Of a stretch of DNA of 64,000 nucleotides, positions 35,305 to 43,252 are shown one piece after another (position 1 is the stretch's first letter; each line of letters begins with the position of its first letter). The notes beneath the pieces were generated by a model. That model saw only the letters and a program-made list of their open reading frames with translations. It did no database searches and was not told the DNA's origin. The stretch is from Paramagnetospirillum marisnigri. Lineage in GTDB: Bacteria > Pseudomonadota > Alphaproteobacteria > Rhodospirillales > Magnetospirillaceae. The translations under genes and the position numbers were made by a program. The DNA lies in NCBI RefSeq assembly GCF_001650715.1, contig NZ_LWQT01000040.1:1-64000 (forward strand), given 5' to 3'.

Positions 35305-35339
35305 GTTTCGATCCTTGTGTCGAAGGGGTGGAAAAAGCA

Positions 35340-35363
35340 CGGGGGCGGGCAAGCCCGCCCCCG
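35340..35363 (-). terminator. intrinsic terminator/attenuator immediately after nosZ
   Basis: On the minus strand CGGGGGCGGGC and GCCCGCCCCCG form a perfect 11-bp stem with a two-base loop, followed by TGCTTTTTC. It lies 62 bases after the nosZ stop and 36 bases before the next gene in the same direction. It may end most nosZ transcripts or protect the 3' end of a processed nosZ mRNA. A second GC-rich hairpin (GCCAAGGCGGC / GCCGCCCTGGC) is at 35381-35405. Confidence 0.75.
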
Positions 35364-35425
35364 ATCCATTCGCAATCTGAGCCAAGGCGGCGGGGGCCGC
35401 CCTGGCTTTGATCAAGTCGCGTGAC

Positions 35426-37726
35426 TTACTTCGCGGCTTCAACCTTCTTGGCACCGTTCTGTTCCAGGAAGGTCTTGGCGCGCAGACCGATATCGGCGGC
35501 CTTGACCTGGTACTGGAACCACTGCTCGGCCCACAGGAAGGCGGCGTTGTAGTCGCCCTTGGCGGCGAACTCTTCCGACTTCTTCTTGTTCTGCTCGGCA
35601 TAGCCCAGCTGTTCGGTGGCATCCTCGACCATGGCGACCACGGCGGGGAAGTCCTTGAAGTTGACGCTGGTGATATAGCCGACGACGCTGTTGATGACGG
35701 CCTGGGTGTCGGTGTTGGCCTTCACGCGGGCGTCATACTCTTTCTGACCATAGACTTGGCCTTCCTTGCCCTTGACGCCGGTCGCCTTGTAGTTGGCCGG
35801 CTGGACCAGGAGATAGCCTTCCATTTCAAGATGCAGCGCCGAGCAGAACTCGGTGCAGTAGTAGGGATAGACGCCAGCCTTGTTGGCCTTGATGGTGGCC
35901 GAGGCGGTCTTGCCCGGCTCCACCGACAGGTTGACGTTGTGCTTGGACACGGCGAAGCCGTGGGTCTCGTCCTGGGCACGCTCCAGGTTGGTCAGGTGGA
36001 AGGTGATCTCGTCGCCTTCGTTGGCCTCGACGATTTCAGGAGTGATGTGCGAGCGGATCAGGGTGCCGAACACCTCGACCTTACCCGGCTTCTTCTCGAT
36101 GCGCTCCTGGCCCGGACGCACGGCGAAGGGGGACTTCTTCTCGGTGCGGGAGTCGGTGCCGAAGGGATAACGCACATTGGTCTTCAGCTTGCCGGTCTCG
36201 ATGGACACCGCGTAGTGGGGCTCGCCCAGGGGCAGCGGCATGTCGTAGAGAAGCTGCATCTTGTCGCCGCTGATATCGATCAGCTGGTGGTTCTGGGGAT
36301 GCAGCGGGCCGACCTGGGCGAAGCGGTCGATGGCCAGCTTGTTGAGCGCGATCAGATACTTGCCCTTGGGCTTGGAGGTATCGCCTTCCATGGCCATCAG
36401 GTGGCCGATGTTGTAGTGCACCGAGACCTTGTCCAGCACCTTGCCTTCGCAATAGTCCCACTTGGCGACCATGGAGTCGACATAGAGCGAGGTATAGGCG
36501 ACGCAGGGCTTGGAATCGTACTGGGTGTGGAGCGGGCCGAGACCGAGCGCGGCCTGCTTATGGGCGGCGTCGTCCAGCGAGATGATCGGAATGCCGTACT
36601 CGTCCTTGCCCGAGAACTTCTTGGCGGCGATGGCGGCCTGGATCTTCTCATGGCTGTAGACGGTGGTGTGGCTGTCCAGCTTGCCCGACACGGTGATGAA
36701 CTTGCCATCGGGGGTGACGTCGGCGCCGTGGGGCGACTTGGGCTCGGGGATCAGGACCAGGATGCCCTCGGCGACGGAGACGTCCATGGGCAGGACGTTG
36801 TGGCCGTTGATCTTCTTGGCCTTGCCCGCCTTGACCAGCTCGGCGGCCTTCTTCCAGTTGATGACATGCAGGAAGTCGCTGTCCTTGGCCGAGCAGCCGG
36901 CTTCGAACGGCGGACGGCCGCGCTCGATGCCGCCGACATAGCGTTCGGTACAGAACGAGTTGACGAAGGCCCAGCCATCCGACGGACCCTTGCCGAAATC
37001 GGCCAGATCCTGGCTGTAGGGCGGCAGTTCCAGCGAGAACGAGTTCTCGGGCTCGATCCGGCCGTGCTCGCGGTTGAACTTCCAGAAGGTGACCGCGCCG
37101 CGATACTTCTCGTTGAACTGCTCCAGGGGGGCGAATTCGCCGCCCAGCGGCGCCGCGTACTGGGCGGGCTCGACGATGTAGTCGGTGTTGGGCGACACGA
37201 AGGCGCCGCCATGCTCGGACTGCAGGATCGGGTTCTGGACGATCTGCTTGGTCTCGAAGTCGCGCAGGTCGATGACCGCGATGCGGGGCGTGTTCTTGTC
37301 GTTGATGAACAGCCACTGGCCGTCGGACTCGCCGTTGGTCTCGGACAGGGCCGGATGGTGGGTATCGCCCCACAGGATGGTGCGGCCCTGGACCTCGGAG
37401 CCCTGCTTCAGCACCGCCTTGGACTCATCGTCGAAGCCATAGCCCTGCCAGGGCTCGGGGGTGAACACACCGATATATTTCAGGATGCGCATGGACGGCA
37501 CGCCATAGACGATCACCTGACCGCTTTGGCCGCCCGAGCTGAACACCATGAATTCGTCGAGCTTGCCGGTCGGATTGTAGGTCTTGGCGGCAGCCATCAC
37601 GTCGTTGTCGGTCAGGCCGCGACGCTTCATCACATCTTGCAGCGATTCGGCCGAGGCGCTCCCAGCCACCAAGGCGCCAAAGCTCACCGTGGCGAGCAAT
37701 GTCGCCAGCTTGCGGGTTTTCGTCAT
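35426..37726 (-). CDS. nosZ: nitrous oxide reductase, clade II (Sec-exported)
   Basis: NosZ reduces N2O to N2 in the periplasm with the CuA and CuZ centres. The 766-residue protein starts with a Sec signal (MTKTRKLATLLATVSFGAL, cleavage near SASA) rather than a twin-arginine signal, the hallmark of clade II. The beta-propeller domain carries the CuZ histidine motif DTHHPALSETNG. The C-terminal cupredoxin has the CuA motif CTEFCSALHLEMEGY. ATG 37726 follows AGGTGGGG. It is the first gene of the nos operon. An FNR/NNR-like box sits about 85 bases upstream. Confidence 0.97.
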   Translation of the reverse strand: MTKTRKLATLLATVSFGALVAGSASAESLQDVMKRRGLTDNDVMAAAKTYNPTGKLDEFMVFSSGGQSGQVIVYGVPSMRILKYIGVFTPEPWQGYGFDDESKAVLKQGSEVQGRTILWGDTHHPALSETNGESDGQWLFINDKNTPRIAVIDLRDFETKQIVQNPILQSEHGGAFVSPNTDYIVEPAQYAAPLGGEFAPLEQFNEKYRGAVTFWKFNREHGRIEPENSFSLELPPYSQDLADFGKGPSDGWAFVNSFCTERYVGGIERGRPPFEAGCSAKDSDFLHVINWKKAAELVKAGKAKKINGHNVLPMDVSVAEGILVLIPEPKSPHGADVTPDGKFITVSGKLDSHTTVYSHEKIQAAIAAKKFSGKDEYGIPIISLDDAAHKQAALGLGPLHTQYDSKPCVAYTSLYVDSMVAKWDYCEGKVLDKVSVHYNIGHLMAMEGDTSKPKGKYLIALNKLAIDRFAQVGPLHPQNHQLIDISGDKMQLLYDMPLPLGEPHYAVSIETGKLKTNVRYPFGTDSRTEKKSPFAVRPGQERIEKKPGKVEVFGTLIRSHITPEIVEANEGDEITFHLTNLERAQDETHGFAVSKHNVNLSVEPGKTASATIKANKAGVYPYYCTEFCSALHLEMEGYLLVQPANYKATGVKGKEGQVYGQKEYDARVKANTDTQAVINSVVGYITSVNFKDFPAVVAMVEDATEQLGYAEQNKKKSEEFAAKGDYNAAFLWAEQWFQYQVKAADIGLRAKTFLEQNGAKKVEAAK

Positions 37727-37804
37727 TTTCCCCACCTTCTGAATTGTTGAAAAATCTTACCCAACCTTCGCGGGTGAGCTTGGAATTGCTGCATGGGAAA
37801 TGCC

Positions 37805-37818
37805 TTAACTTTCGTCAA
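37805..37818. promoter_or_regulatory. FNR/NNR-like box between nosZ and sco
   Basis: TTAAC-TTTC-GTCAA matches the FNR/NNR-family pattern TTGAC/T-N4-G/ATCAA with one departure. It lies between divergent genes, 79 bases before the nosZ start and 49 bases before sco, a distance suited to an activator. No good -10 element is obvious. The identity of the regulator is inference. Confidence 0.45.
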
Positions 37819-37866
37819 GAATGCCCGGCAATATTCCTCGGGCATGGGCGCGGCCAAGGGATTAAG

Positions 37867-38493
37867 ATGCGCTCGGCTGATTCCCTGGGGACCCGTTGGA
37901 CCATGCGTGGATTGATCCTTGCCCTGATGACACTCGCGGTAACGCTGATCCCGGCTCTGGCCGCCCGGGCCGACGACCCGGACCGCGCCTTCAGCGGGCG
38001 CTTCCTGCTGGTGGACATGAACGGGCGAACCGTCAGCGACGAGACTTATGCGGGCAAGGTCCGGCTGGTGTCGTTCGGCTACACCTACTGTCCCGATATC
38101 TGTCCCACCACCCTGAACACCCTGTCGGCGGCGCTGGACCAGTTGGGGGCGGACAAGGACAAGGTCGCGACCTTGTTCATCAGCATCGATCCCGAACGCG
38201 ATACCCCGGCCCATCTCAAGGAATATCTGGCGTCGTTTCCCGGCATTACCGGCCTGAGCGGAACCCCCGAGCAGGTGGCCGCCGCCGCCCGCAACCTCAA
38301 GGCCCGCTACCAGAAGCAGCCCGCCGAGAATGGCGATCCCGCCGCCTATTCCATGGATCACTCCTCCTCGATCCTCATCCTGGACCGGGCGGGGAACTTC
38401 CTGGCGCGCATGCCCCATGCCTCGGCTCCCGACCGGCTGGTGGAGCGGGTGCGCGGCTATCTCCAGCCCAAGGCCATCGAGGGCCGCCCATGA
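37867..38493 (+). CDS. SCO1/SenC copper chaperone for CuA
   Basis: This is a 208-residue membrane-anchored or exported thioredoxin-fold protein. The N-terminal hydrophobic segment is LILALMTLAVTLIPALA. The copper motif YTYCPDICPTT has the CxxxC pair, and the later histidine is in SMDHSSSILI. Sco proteins insert copper into CuA sites of cytochrome oxidase, and in some species of NosZ. The divergent arrangement with nosZ across a shared box suggests CuA assembly of NosZ. ATG 37867 follows AAGGGA; ATG 37903 is an alternative. It overlaps tlpA by four bases. Confidence 0.92.
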   Translation: MRSADSLGTRWTMRGLILALMTLAVTLIPALAARADDPDRAFSGRFLLVDMNGRTVSDETYAGKVRLVSFGYTYCPDICPTTLNTLSAALDQLGADKDKVATLFISIDPERDTPAHLKEYLASFPGITGLSGTPEQVAAAARNLKARYQKQPAENGDPAAYSMDHSSSILILDRAGNFLARMPHASAPDRLVERVRGYLQPKAIEGRP

Positions 38494-39083
38494 CCCGCCG
38501 CGCCCTCCTGATCGCCCTGGGCCTGGCGGCCGGGGGCGCCCTGCTGGGCTTGCCTGCCCAGGCCGCCACCAAGACCACCCAGGGCCTGATCATCCATGAC
38601 GCCCCCAGGCCGGTGCCCGAGATCGACATCCGCGACGGCGACGGCAAGCCCGCCGGTCTGGACGGGCTGAAGGGCCGCGCCGTGCTGCTGAACCTGTGGG
38701 CAAGCTGGTGCATGCCCTGCGTCGCCGAACTGCCCGCCCTTGACCGTTTGAAGCCGGTGGCGGCCGCCAAGGACATCGAGGTGGTGGCGTTGTCGCTGGA
38801 TCGCGGCGGCAAGGTGACGGCGGTCAACACCTTCGCCCGCCTAGGCATCAAGGCGCTGGACATCCGCACCGACGAGGCCCGCGCGGCGGCCGAGAAGCTG
38901 GGCGTCAGCGTCCTGCCGGTCAGCCTGCTGCTCGACCGCCAGGGGCGCGAGGTCGCCCGCTATGTGGGCGCCGCCGACTGGGAAGGCGCGGTGGCCGCCC
39001 GCCTGCTGGAGGCGGTGGCCGCCGGGCGCCCGCTGACCCGCGACATGGAGCCGCCGCAGGTCAGGCCGACAACGGCTCCCTGA
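38490..39083 (+). CDS. TlpA-type periplasmic thioredoxin
   Basis: This 197-residue thiol-disulfide protein has a signal peptide (LLIALGLAAGGALLGLPAQA) and the active site WASWCMPC (about residues 71-78). The TlpA/ResA fold continues with VVALSLDRGG and SVLPVSLLLDRQGR containing the cis-Pro. Such proteins keep Sco and CuA cysteines reduced. ATG 38490 overlaps the sco stop as ATGA, so both are co-expressed. The stop is 8 bases from the convergent PCuAC gene. Confidence 0.9.
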   Translation: MTRRALLIALGLAAGGALLGLPAQAATKTTQGLIIHDAPRPVPEIDIRDGDGKPAGLDGLKGRAVLLNLWASWCMPCVAELPALDRLKPVAAAKDIEVVALSLDRGGKVTAVNTFARLGIKALDIRTDEARAAAEKLGVSVLPVSLLLDRQGREVARYVGAADWEGAVAARLLEAVAAGRPLTRDMEPPQVRPTTAP

Positions 39084-39090
39084 TCCGTTC

Positions 39091-39561
39091 TCAGTGCTTC
39101 ATGTGGCCGCCATGCATGGGCATCGGCATGGCGGCGCCCATGGCGCCGGGAGCCAGCACCGGCACATCGACCTCGATCTTGCCCGCCTTCTCGAAGACCA
39201 GGGTCAGGGCCACCTTGGTGCCTTCCTTGGCGGGGGCGGTCAGGCCGATGAACATGATGTGGTCGCCGCCGGGCTTCAACTCGGCCGCGCCATGGGCGGG
39301 CACCGCGATGGACTCGACCTTGCGCATGCGGAACACATCGCCGTCCTTGACATGGGTGTGCAATTCCACCGTCCGCGAGATGCTCGCCTCGGCCGAGACC
39401 AGCCGGTCATCCGCGCCATGGTTGGTCACCGTCAGGAAGGCGGCGCCGTTGCCGCCAGCCACCGGCGCGGCGCGCATGAACGCCCCCGAAACCTGGATAT
39501 CGGCCGCAATGGCGGGAAGCGCGGACAGCAGCAGGGCGGCGGCAAGCAGAATGGTCTTCAT
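39091..39561 (-). CDS. PCuAC copper chaperone
   Basis: This 156-residue periplasmic protein has a signal peptide (MKTILLAAALLLSALPAIA) and the PCuAC copper site: H and M residues in ELHTHVKDGDVFRMRKVE and GGDHIMFIGL. It ends in a Met/His-rich tail (MPMPMHGGHMKH) that can bind more copper. PCuAC proteins hand copper to Sco and to CuA sites. It is convergent with sco-tlpA and follows a DUF2946 gene on the same strand, a common pair. ATG 39561 opens the signal peptide. Confidence 0.92.
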   Translation of the reverse strand: MKTILLAAALLLSALPAIAADIQVSGAFMRAAPVAGGNGAAFLTVTNHGADDRLVSAEASISRTVELHTHVKDGDVFRMRKVESIAVPAHGAAELKPGGDHIMFIGLTAPAKEGTKVALTLVFEKAGKIEVDVPVLAPGAMGAAMPMPMHGGHMKH

Positions 39562-39659
39562 GGAATGGCAACTCCAAGCAGGTAACAGATATCGCCGCTC
39601 TTCCGGCCGGATGAGGTCGGAGGGCTGGCAATCCGTGGAATGAAATGGAATGGGTGGCC

Positions 39660-40046
39660 TCAGGCCACGCCAAGCGGAGGCGCCCGCGCAAGGTGCTGGC
39701 GGGATGTCCGCCCAGGACCCCATGCCGACGCGGTGTTGACGATCAGACGCTCTGCCGTACCTGCGGTGGGTGTTTTGAAGGTTGGGGACGGCGGAACGGC
39801 CTTCGCCAGTCCGACTGTCTGGCATACCAGGCAGCATCCGTGACTGAAGGCTTGGCCTTCCTCGACCGGCGGAGCCGCATCCGCCGTACGCTCGGCGCGG
39901 CCCGATGGCGAGGAATGGCACATGGCGGCATCGAACCCGAACACCGTCCGGGAAAAATCGCCCCTGAAGGCGATATCGAGGCCGGGAAGAAGCCCTTGCA
40001 GCGCCAAGCCGATCAAGACGAGCGTCGCCAGGGCGGTCCGGGTCAT
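39660..40046 (-). CDS. DUF2946 family protein
   Basis: This 128-residue protein has a hydrophobic N-terminus (MTRTALATLVLIGLALQGLLPGLD), a CCLVC motif (GCCLVCQTVG) preceded by histidine, and a C-terminal basic region. DUF2946 genes are typically found beside PCuAC or TonB-type copper genes, and a role in copper binding has been suggested. ATG 40046 follows AGGGGCGGG. It is probably the first gene of a DUF2946-PCuAC transcript under the FNR-like site at 40149. Confidence 0.75.
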   Translation of the reverse strand: MTRTALATLVLIGLALQGLLPGLDIAFRGDFSRTVFGFDAAMCHSSPSGRAERTADAAPPVEEGQAFSHGCCLVCQTVGLAKAVPPSPTFKTPTAGTAERLIVNTASAWGPGRTSRQHLARAPPLGVA

Positions 40047-40148
40047 GGACCCGCCCCTGCGAAGACATCTCAACACAATCGGCCGCGTGGCGCCCAAGTC
40101 GCTTCTCCTCACTCTGCGACAGAGTGTCCGAGAGTGTGCCACCCGCCC

Positions 40149-40162
40149 TTGACGGCGATCAA
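40149..40162. promoter_or_regulatory. near-consensus FNR box
   Basis: TTGAC-GGCG-ATCAA matches the FNR consensus TTGAT-N4-ATCAA at 9 of 10 positions. It lies in the divergent region 103 bases before DUF2946-PCuAC and 53 bases before the gene at 40215. An adjacent ACTCTG/CAGAGT dyad is at 40111-40125. Regulation by oxygen is inferred. Confidence 0.55.
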
Positions 40163-40214
40163 GTCTATGTCATTCTCCCCGGCGTTTTCCCGTCGTCGCC
40201 CCGGGAGGTTGCGC

Positions 40215-40583
40215 GTGTCCGACCATGCCTTTTATGCCGCCATGCTGCGCTTCGTCGCCGACAAGACCGAATCGGCGGCCCCCGACGACCGGACGCGCGC
40301 CATGGCCGCCATTCTGCGCGGCGCCGCCCAGGCGAGCCAGGACGGCCAGCCCCTGACGGTGGCCTCCGACGCCCTGGAGACCACGGCCCGCGCCCTGGCG
40401 GGCTTCGCCGCCTTCCTGCAGCGCCAGATCCTGCCCGAGGCGGTGGCCCATGCCAATACGGTGGGAGAGACCCAGATCCGCTGGTCGGTGGATACCGCCA
40501 TGGCGGCGGTCAACACCCTTTTGACCCGGGCGGCCTTGCCGGAACGGGGCGACGTCACCATCGACCTGCCACCGCCGCCCTAA
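40215..40583 (+). CDS. hypothetical protein, 122 residues
   Basis: This small alpha-helical soluble protein starts VSDHAFYAAMLRFVADKTE. GTG 40215 has a GGGAGG site six bases upstream. An in-frame extension to 40170 would add a basic stretch without this support. It contains regularly spaced Ala/Leu helices and ends DLPPPP. I do not recognise the family. It is followed 13 bases later by the cNMP-EAL gene and could be co-transcribed with it. Confidence 0.7.
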   Translation: MSDHAFYAAMLRFVADKTESAAPDDRTRAMAAILRGAAQASQDGQPLTVASDALETTARALAGFAAFLQRQILPEAVAHANTVGETQIRWSVDTAMAAVNTLLTRAALPERGDVTIDLPPPP

Positions 40584-40596
40584 TATACTGGCCCCC

Positions 40597-41781
40597 ATGG
40601 TTGCTTCAGGGATGATTGGGATGTTGAGCAAGGAAGTCGCCTGTGGCGACCGCATCTTCTCGGAGGGTGACGCCGCCGATTGCGCCTATCTGATCGAGCA
40701 GGGACAGGTGGAGATCGCGGTGGAGCGCGACGGCCACCCCCAGGTTCTGGCCCTGCTGGGCCCGGGTGAAGTGTTCGGCGAGATGGGCGTCATCGACGGC
40801 CTGCCCCGATCGGCCGGGGCCAGGGCCGTCAGCCAGGCCCGCCTGATCCAGGTTTCGGCGGAGCAAATCCAGCAGGTGGTCGCCCGTTCCGATCCGTTCT
40901 TTGCCGAACTGATGCGCAAGCTGGTGGGGCGTCTGCGCGATACCCAGGCCAGCCTGATGGCGGGCGGCGACGGCATCGGCTCGCATTCGTCGGACTTTGG
41001 CCCCGGCTATGCCGCCCTGATGCGCGAGCGCGACATTGCCGAGGCCATCATCAGCGGCGAGATCGAACCCTTCCTGCAGCCCATTATCGACCTGGATGAC
41101 AAGACGGTGCTGGGTTACGAGACCCTGGCCCGCTGGCGCTCGGACCGCCTCGGCCTGATGCGCCCCCATGATTTCCTGCCCCTGGCGCGGCGCACCGGGC
41201 TTATCCGGCGCATCGACCTGACCATGGCCGACCGGGCCATGGCCATTTGCGCCCGCCTGGGCGACCAGGAAACCTCTCCCTTCGTTTCCATCAACGTCTC
41301 GGGCTGGCTGATCCAGGACAGGACCCTGCCCGCCACCCTCGAACGCATGACCCGGCAGCATGGCGTGGCGCCATCGCGCATCTGCCTGGAGGTCACCGAG
41401 ACCATGCTGATCGACGACATGGATGCCGCCGAGCAGGCCATGGACGAGTTGCACGACCTGGGCTTGCGTATCGCCCTGGACGATTTCGGCACCGGCCTGT
41501 CATCGCTCAGCGTCCTGCACCGCCTGCCCTTCGATCTGATCAAGGTGGATGGCAGCCTGATTCAGGGCTGCCAGACCTCGGCCCGCCAGCGCGCCGTTCT
41601 CAGCGGCATTCTCGACCTGTGCGGTCGCCTCGACATGGAGGTGATCGCCGAAGGCATCGAGGAGGCCGGAACCGCCCGAACCCTGCACGACCTTGGCTTT
41701 CCCATGGGTCAGGGACAATACTTCGCGCCGCCCGCCCAGGCGACGAAGTCCTTGAGCGCGTGGCGGGAGGACGCCTTATGA
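40597..41781 (+). CDS. cNMP-binding plus EAL c-di-GMP phosphodiesterase
   Basis: This 394-residue cytoplasmic protein has a cyclic-nucleotide-binding domain (about residues 15-120, with FGEMGVIDGLPRSAGARA) followed by an EAL domain (about 140-385). The catalytic set looks complete: E in YETLARW, N in INVSG, E in CLEVTE, DD in ALDDFGTG, K in LIKVDGS and E in IAEGIEE, so c-di-GMP hydrolysis is likely. The start is unclear: ATG at 40597, 40612 and 40621 are all in frame. It overlaps the GGDEF gene by four bases (ATGA), pairing a hydrolase with a synthase. Confidence 0.9.
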   Translation: MVASGMIGMLSKEVACGDRIFSEGDAADCAYLIEQGQVEIAVERDGHPQVLALLGPGEVFGEMGVIDGLPRSAGARAVSQARLIQVSAEQIQQVVARSDPFFAELMRKLVGRLRDTQASLMAGGDGIGSHSSDFGPGYAALMRERDIAEAIISGEIEPFLQPIIDLDDKTVLGYETLARWRSDRLGLMRPHDFLPLARRTGLIRRIDLTMADRAMAICARLGDQETSPFVSINVSGWLIQDRTLPATLERMTRQHGVAPSRICLEVTETMLIDDMDAAEQAMDELHDLGLRIALDDFGTGLSSLSVLHRLPFDLIKVDGSLIQGCQTSARQRAVLSGILDLCGRLDMEVIAEGIEEAGTARTLHDLGFPMGQGQYFAPPAQATKSLSAWREDAL

Positions 41782-42698
41782 GCCTGCCCCATGCCGAAGC
41801 CATTCCCCACCTCAACGCCGAGAAAGTCTTCGCGGGCCTGAGCGACTATCAGCGGGCGCTGTCCAGCCACATGGACTGGCTGCGCAACTGGTACAGCGCC
41901 GTGCTCAACAGCGACGACGCGCCGGTCCCGTCCTCCGACCTGGCCGACTGCGCCTTTACCCAATGGCTGAACGGCGCCGACAGCTCGCTGATCGGCGGCT
42001 TCGCCGGTTTCGCCGATCTTGGCGCCATGCATGCCGAGGTCCACGAGACCGCCGAACGCATCACCGCCCGCGTCCAGGCCGGACAGACCGTGACCACCTC
42101 GGATTACGAGACCATGATGGCGCTGGTTCTGGCCTTCGGCACCGCCGCCCAGAATCTGGAGCGTGAGGTGTGGCGGACCCTGGCCACCGTCGATCCGCTG
42201 ACCGGCCTGGGCAACCGCCAGACCATGATGACCCAGTTGATCGGCGAGCGCGACCGCGCCATCCGCCTGGGCCAGCCCTGCTGCATCGGCCTTGCCGATA
42301 TCGACCACTTCAAGCGGATCAACGATACTTTCGGCCATTCCACCGGCGACCGGGTCCTGCGCGCCGTGGCGGAATGTCTGCGCGGCGCGGTACGCCCCTA
42401 TGACATCCTGTACCGCTTCGGCGGCGAGGAGTTCCTGGTCTGCCTGCCCGCCGCCAGCCTGGAGGCCGGGGGGTTGGTCCTGGAGCGCATGCGCGCCGCG
42501 GTGGAAGGGCTTGCCATCGAGGATAAGGCCGGTCGTCCGGTGCATGTCACCGCCACCTTCGGCATCACCTTGCTGTCGGCCGACCTCTCGGTGGAGGAAT
42601 CGCTGGACCAGGCCGACACCGCCCTGTACCAAGGAAAGGTGAATGGCCGCAATCAGGTGTCGGTCTTTTCCCAGAATGAAGAACCATCGGGGAGCTAA
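41778..42698 (+). CDS. CZB-domain diguanylate cyclase (DgcZ-like)
   Basis: This 306-residue protein pairs an N-terminal chemoreceptor zinc-binding domain with a GGDEF domain, as in E. coli DgcZ. The likely zinc ligands are H31, C58, H85 and H89. The cyclase motif is GGEEF, with an RxxD inhibitory site five residues before it (RPYD), so product feedback is expected. In DgcZ zinc inhibits the cyclase. It is translationally coupled to the upstream EAL gene and followed four bases later by a copper storage protein gene. Confidence 0.9.
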   Translation: MSLPHAEAIPHLNAEKVFAGLSDYQRALSSHMDWLRNWYSAVLNSDDAPVPSSDLADCAFTQWLNGADSSLIGGFAGFADLGAMHAEVHETAERITARVQAGQTVTTSDYETMMALVLAFGTAAQNLEREVWRTLATVDPLTGLGNRQTMMTQLIGERDRAIRLGQPCCIGLADIDHFKRINDTFGHSTGDRVLRAVAECLRGAVRPYDILYRFGGEEFLVCLPAASLEAGGLVLERMRAAVEGLAIEDKAGRPVHVTATFGITLLSADLSVEESLDQADTALYQGKVNGRNQVSVFSQNEEPSGS

Positions 42699-42702
42699 TG
42701 CA

Positions 42703-43137
42703 ATGAATCGCCGGGAAATTCTGTCCGCCGCCGGAGCGATGGCCGCGGGCCTCGTCGCCACCCAGGCCTTGGCCGCCGACCATGTCCACCACGCCCATGG
42801 CCCCTCGACCATCAATGCCAAGATCGCGGCCACCGGGCTGGACTGCGTCAAGACCGGCGACGCCTGCCTGGCCCATTGCTTCGACACCTTCATCGGCGGC
42901 GATACCACCCTGGCGGTCTGCGCCAAGAAGGTGGACGAGCTGATCGCCGTCTGCACCGCCCTGGCCAAGCTGGCCAGCAACAATTCGCCGCACTTGGCCG
43001 CCTATGCCAAGGCCGCCGTCGCCGTCTGCAAGGACTGCGAGAAGGAATGTCGCAAGCATGCCGACAAGCACGCCACCTGCAAGGCTTGCGCTGATTCCTG
43101 CGCCGCTTGCGCCGAGGAATGCGGCAAGCTGTCCTGA
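42703..43137 (+). CDS. Csp-type four-helix copper storage protein
   Basis: This 144-residue protein belongs to the cysteine-rich four-helix bundle (Csp/DUF326) family that stores many Cu(I) ions. I count 13 cysteines in CxxC or CxxxC spacing, including ACLAHC, VCKDCEKEC, TCKAC and SCAACAEEC. The N-terminus NRREILSAAGAMAAGLVATQALA looks like a twin-arginine signal, as in exported Csp1. A His-rich stretch (DHVHHAHG) starts the mature part. It is the last gene of the EAL-GGDEF unit and is followed by a hairpin. Confidence 0.9.
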   Translation: MNRREILSAAGAMAAGLVATQALAADHVHHAHGPSTINAKIAATGLDCVKTGDACLAHCFDTFIGGDTTLAVCAKKVDELIAVCTALAKLASNNSPHLAAYAKAAVAVCKDCEKECRKHADKHATCKACADSCAACAEECGKLS

Positions 43138-43146
43138 GCCCCGTGA

Positions 43147-43177
43147 CGGGTGTCGACCCGGGAAGCGTCGACACCCG
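43147..43177 (+). terminator. hairpin after the csp gene
   Basis: CGGGTGTCGAC and GTCGACACCCG form a perfect 11-bp stem with a nine-base loop, starting 10 bases after the csp stop. There is no T-run, so it may be a pause or Rho-assisted terminator, or an operator before the gene at 43253. Confidence 0.5.
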
Positions 43178-43252
43178 CACCCCAGCCTATACCTTTCGCC
43201 ATAAAGTGCTATCCTGAAAGCTAGATTGGCCTGACGGAAGAGGGGAAGCCCC

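Noticed and set aside
35408-35416. TTTGATCAA near the end of nosZ as an FNR site
   Set aside because: The two half-sites abut without the four-base spacer that FNR needs.
35408-37750. A 780-codon open frame on the plus strand opposite nosZ
   Set aside because: nosZ on the minus strand has the CuA and CuZ motifs, a signal peptide and a ribosome binding site. The plus frame is Leu/Gly-rich with no domain.
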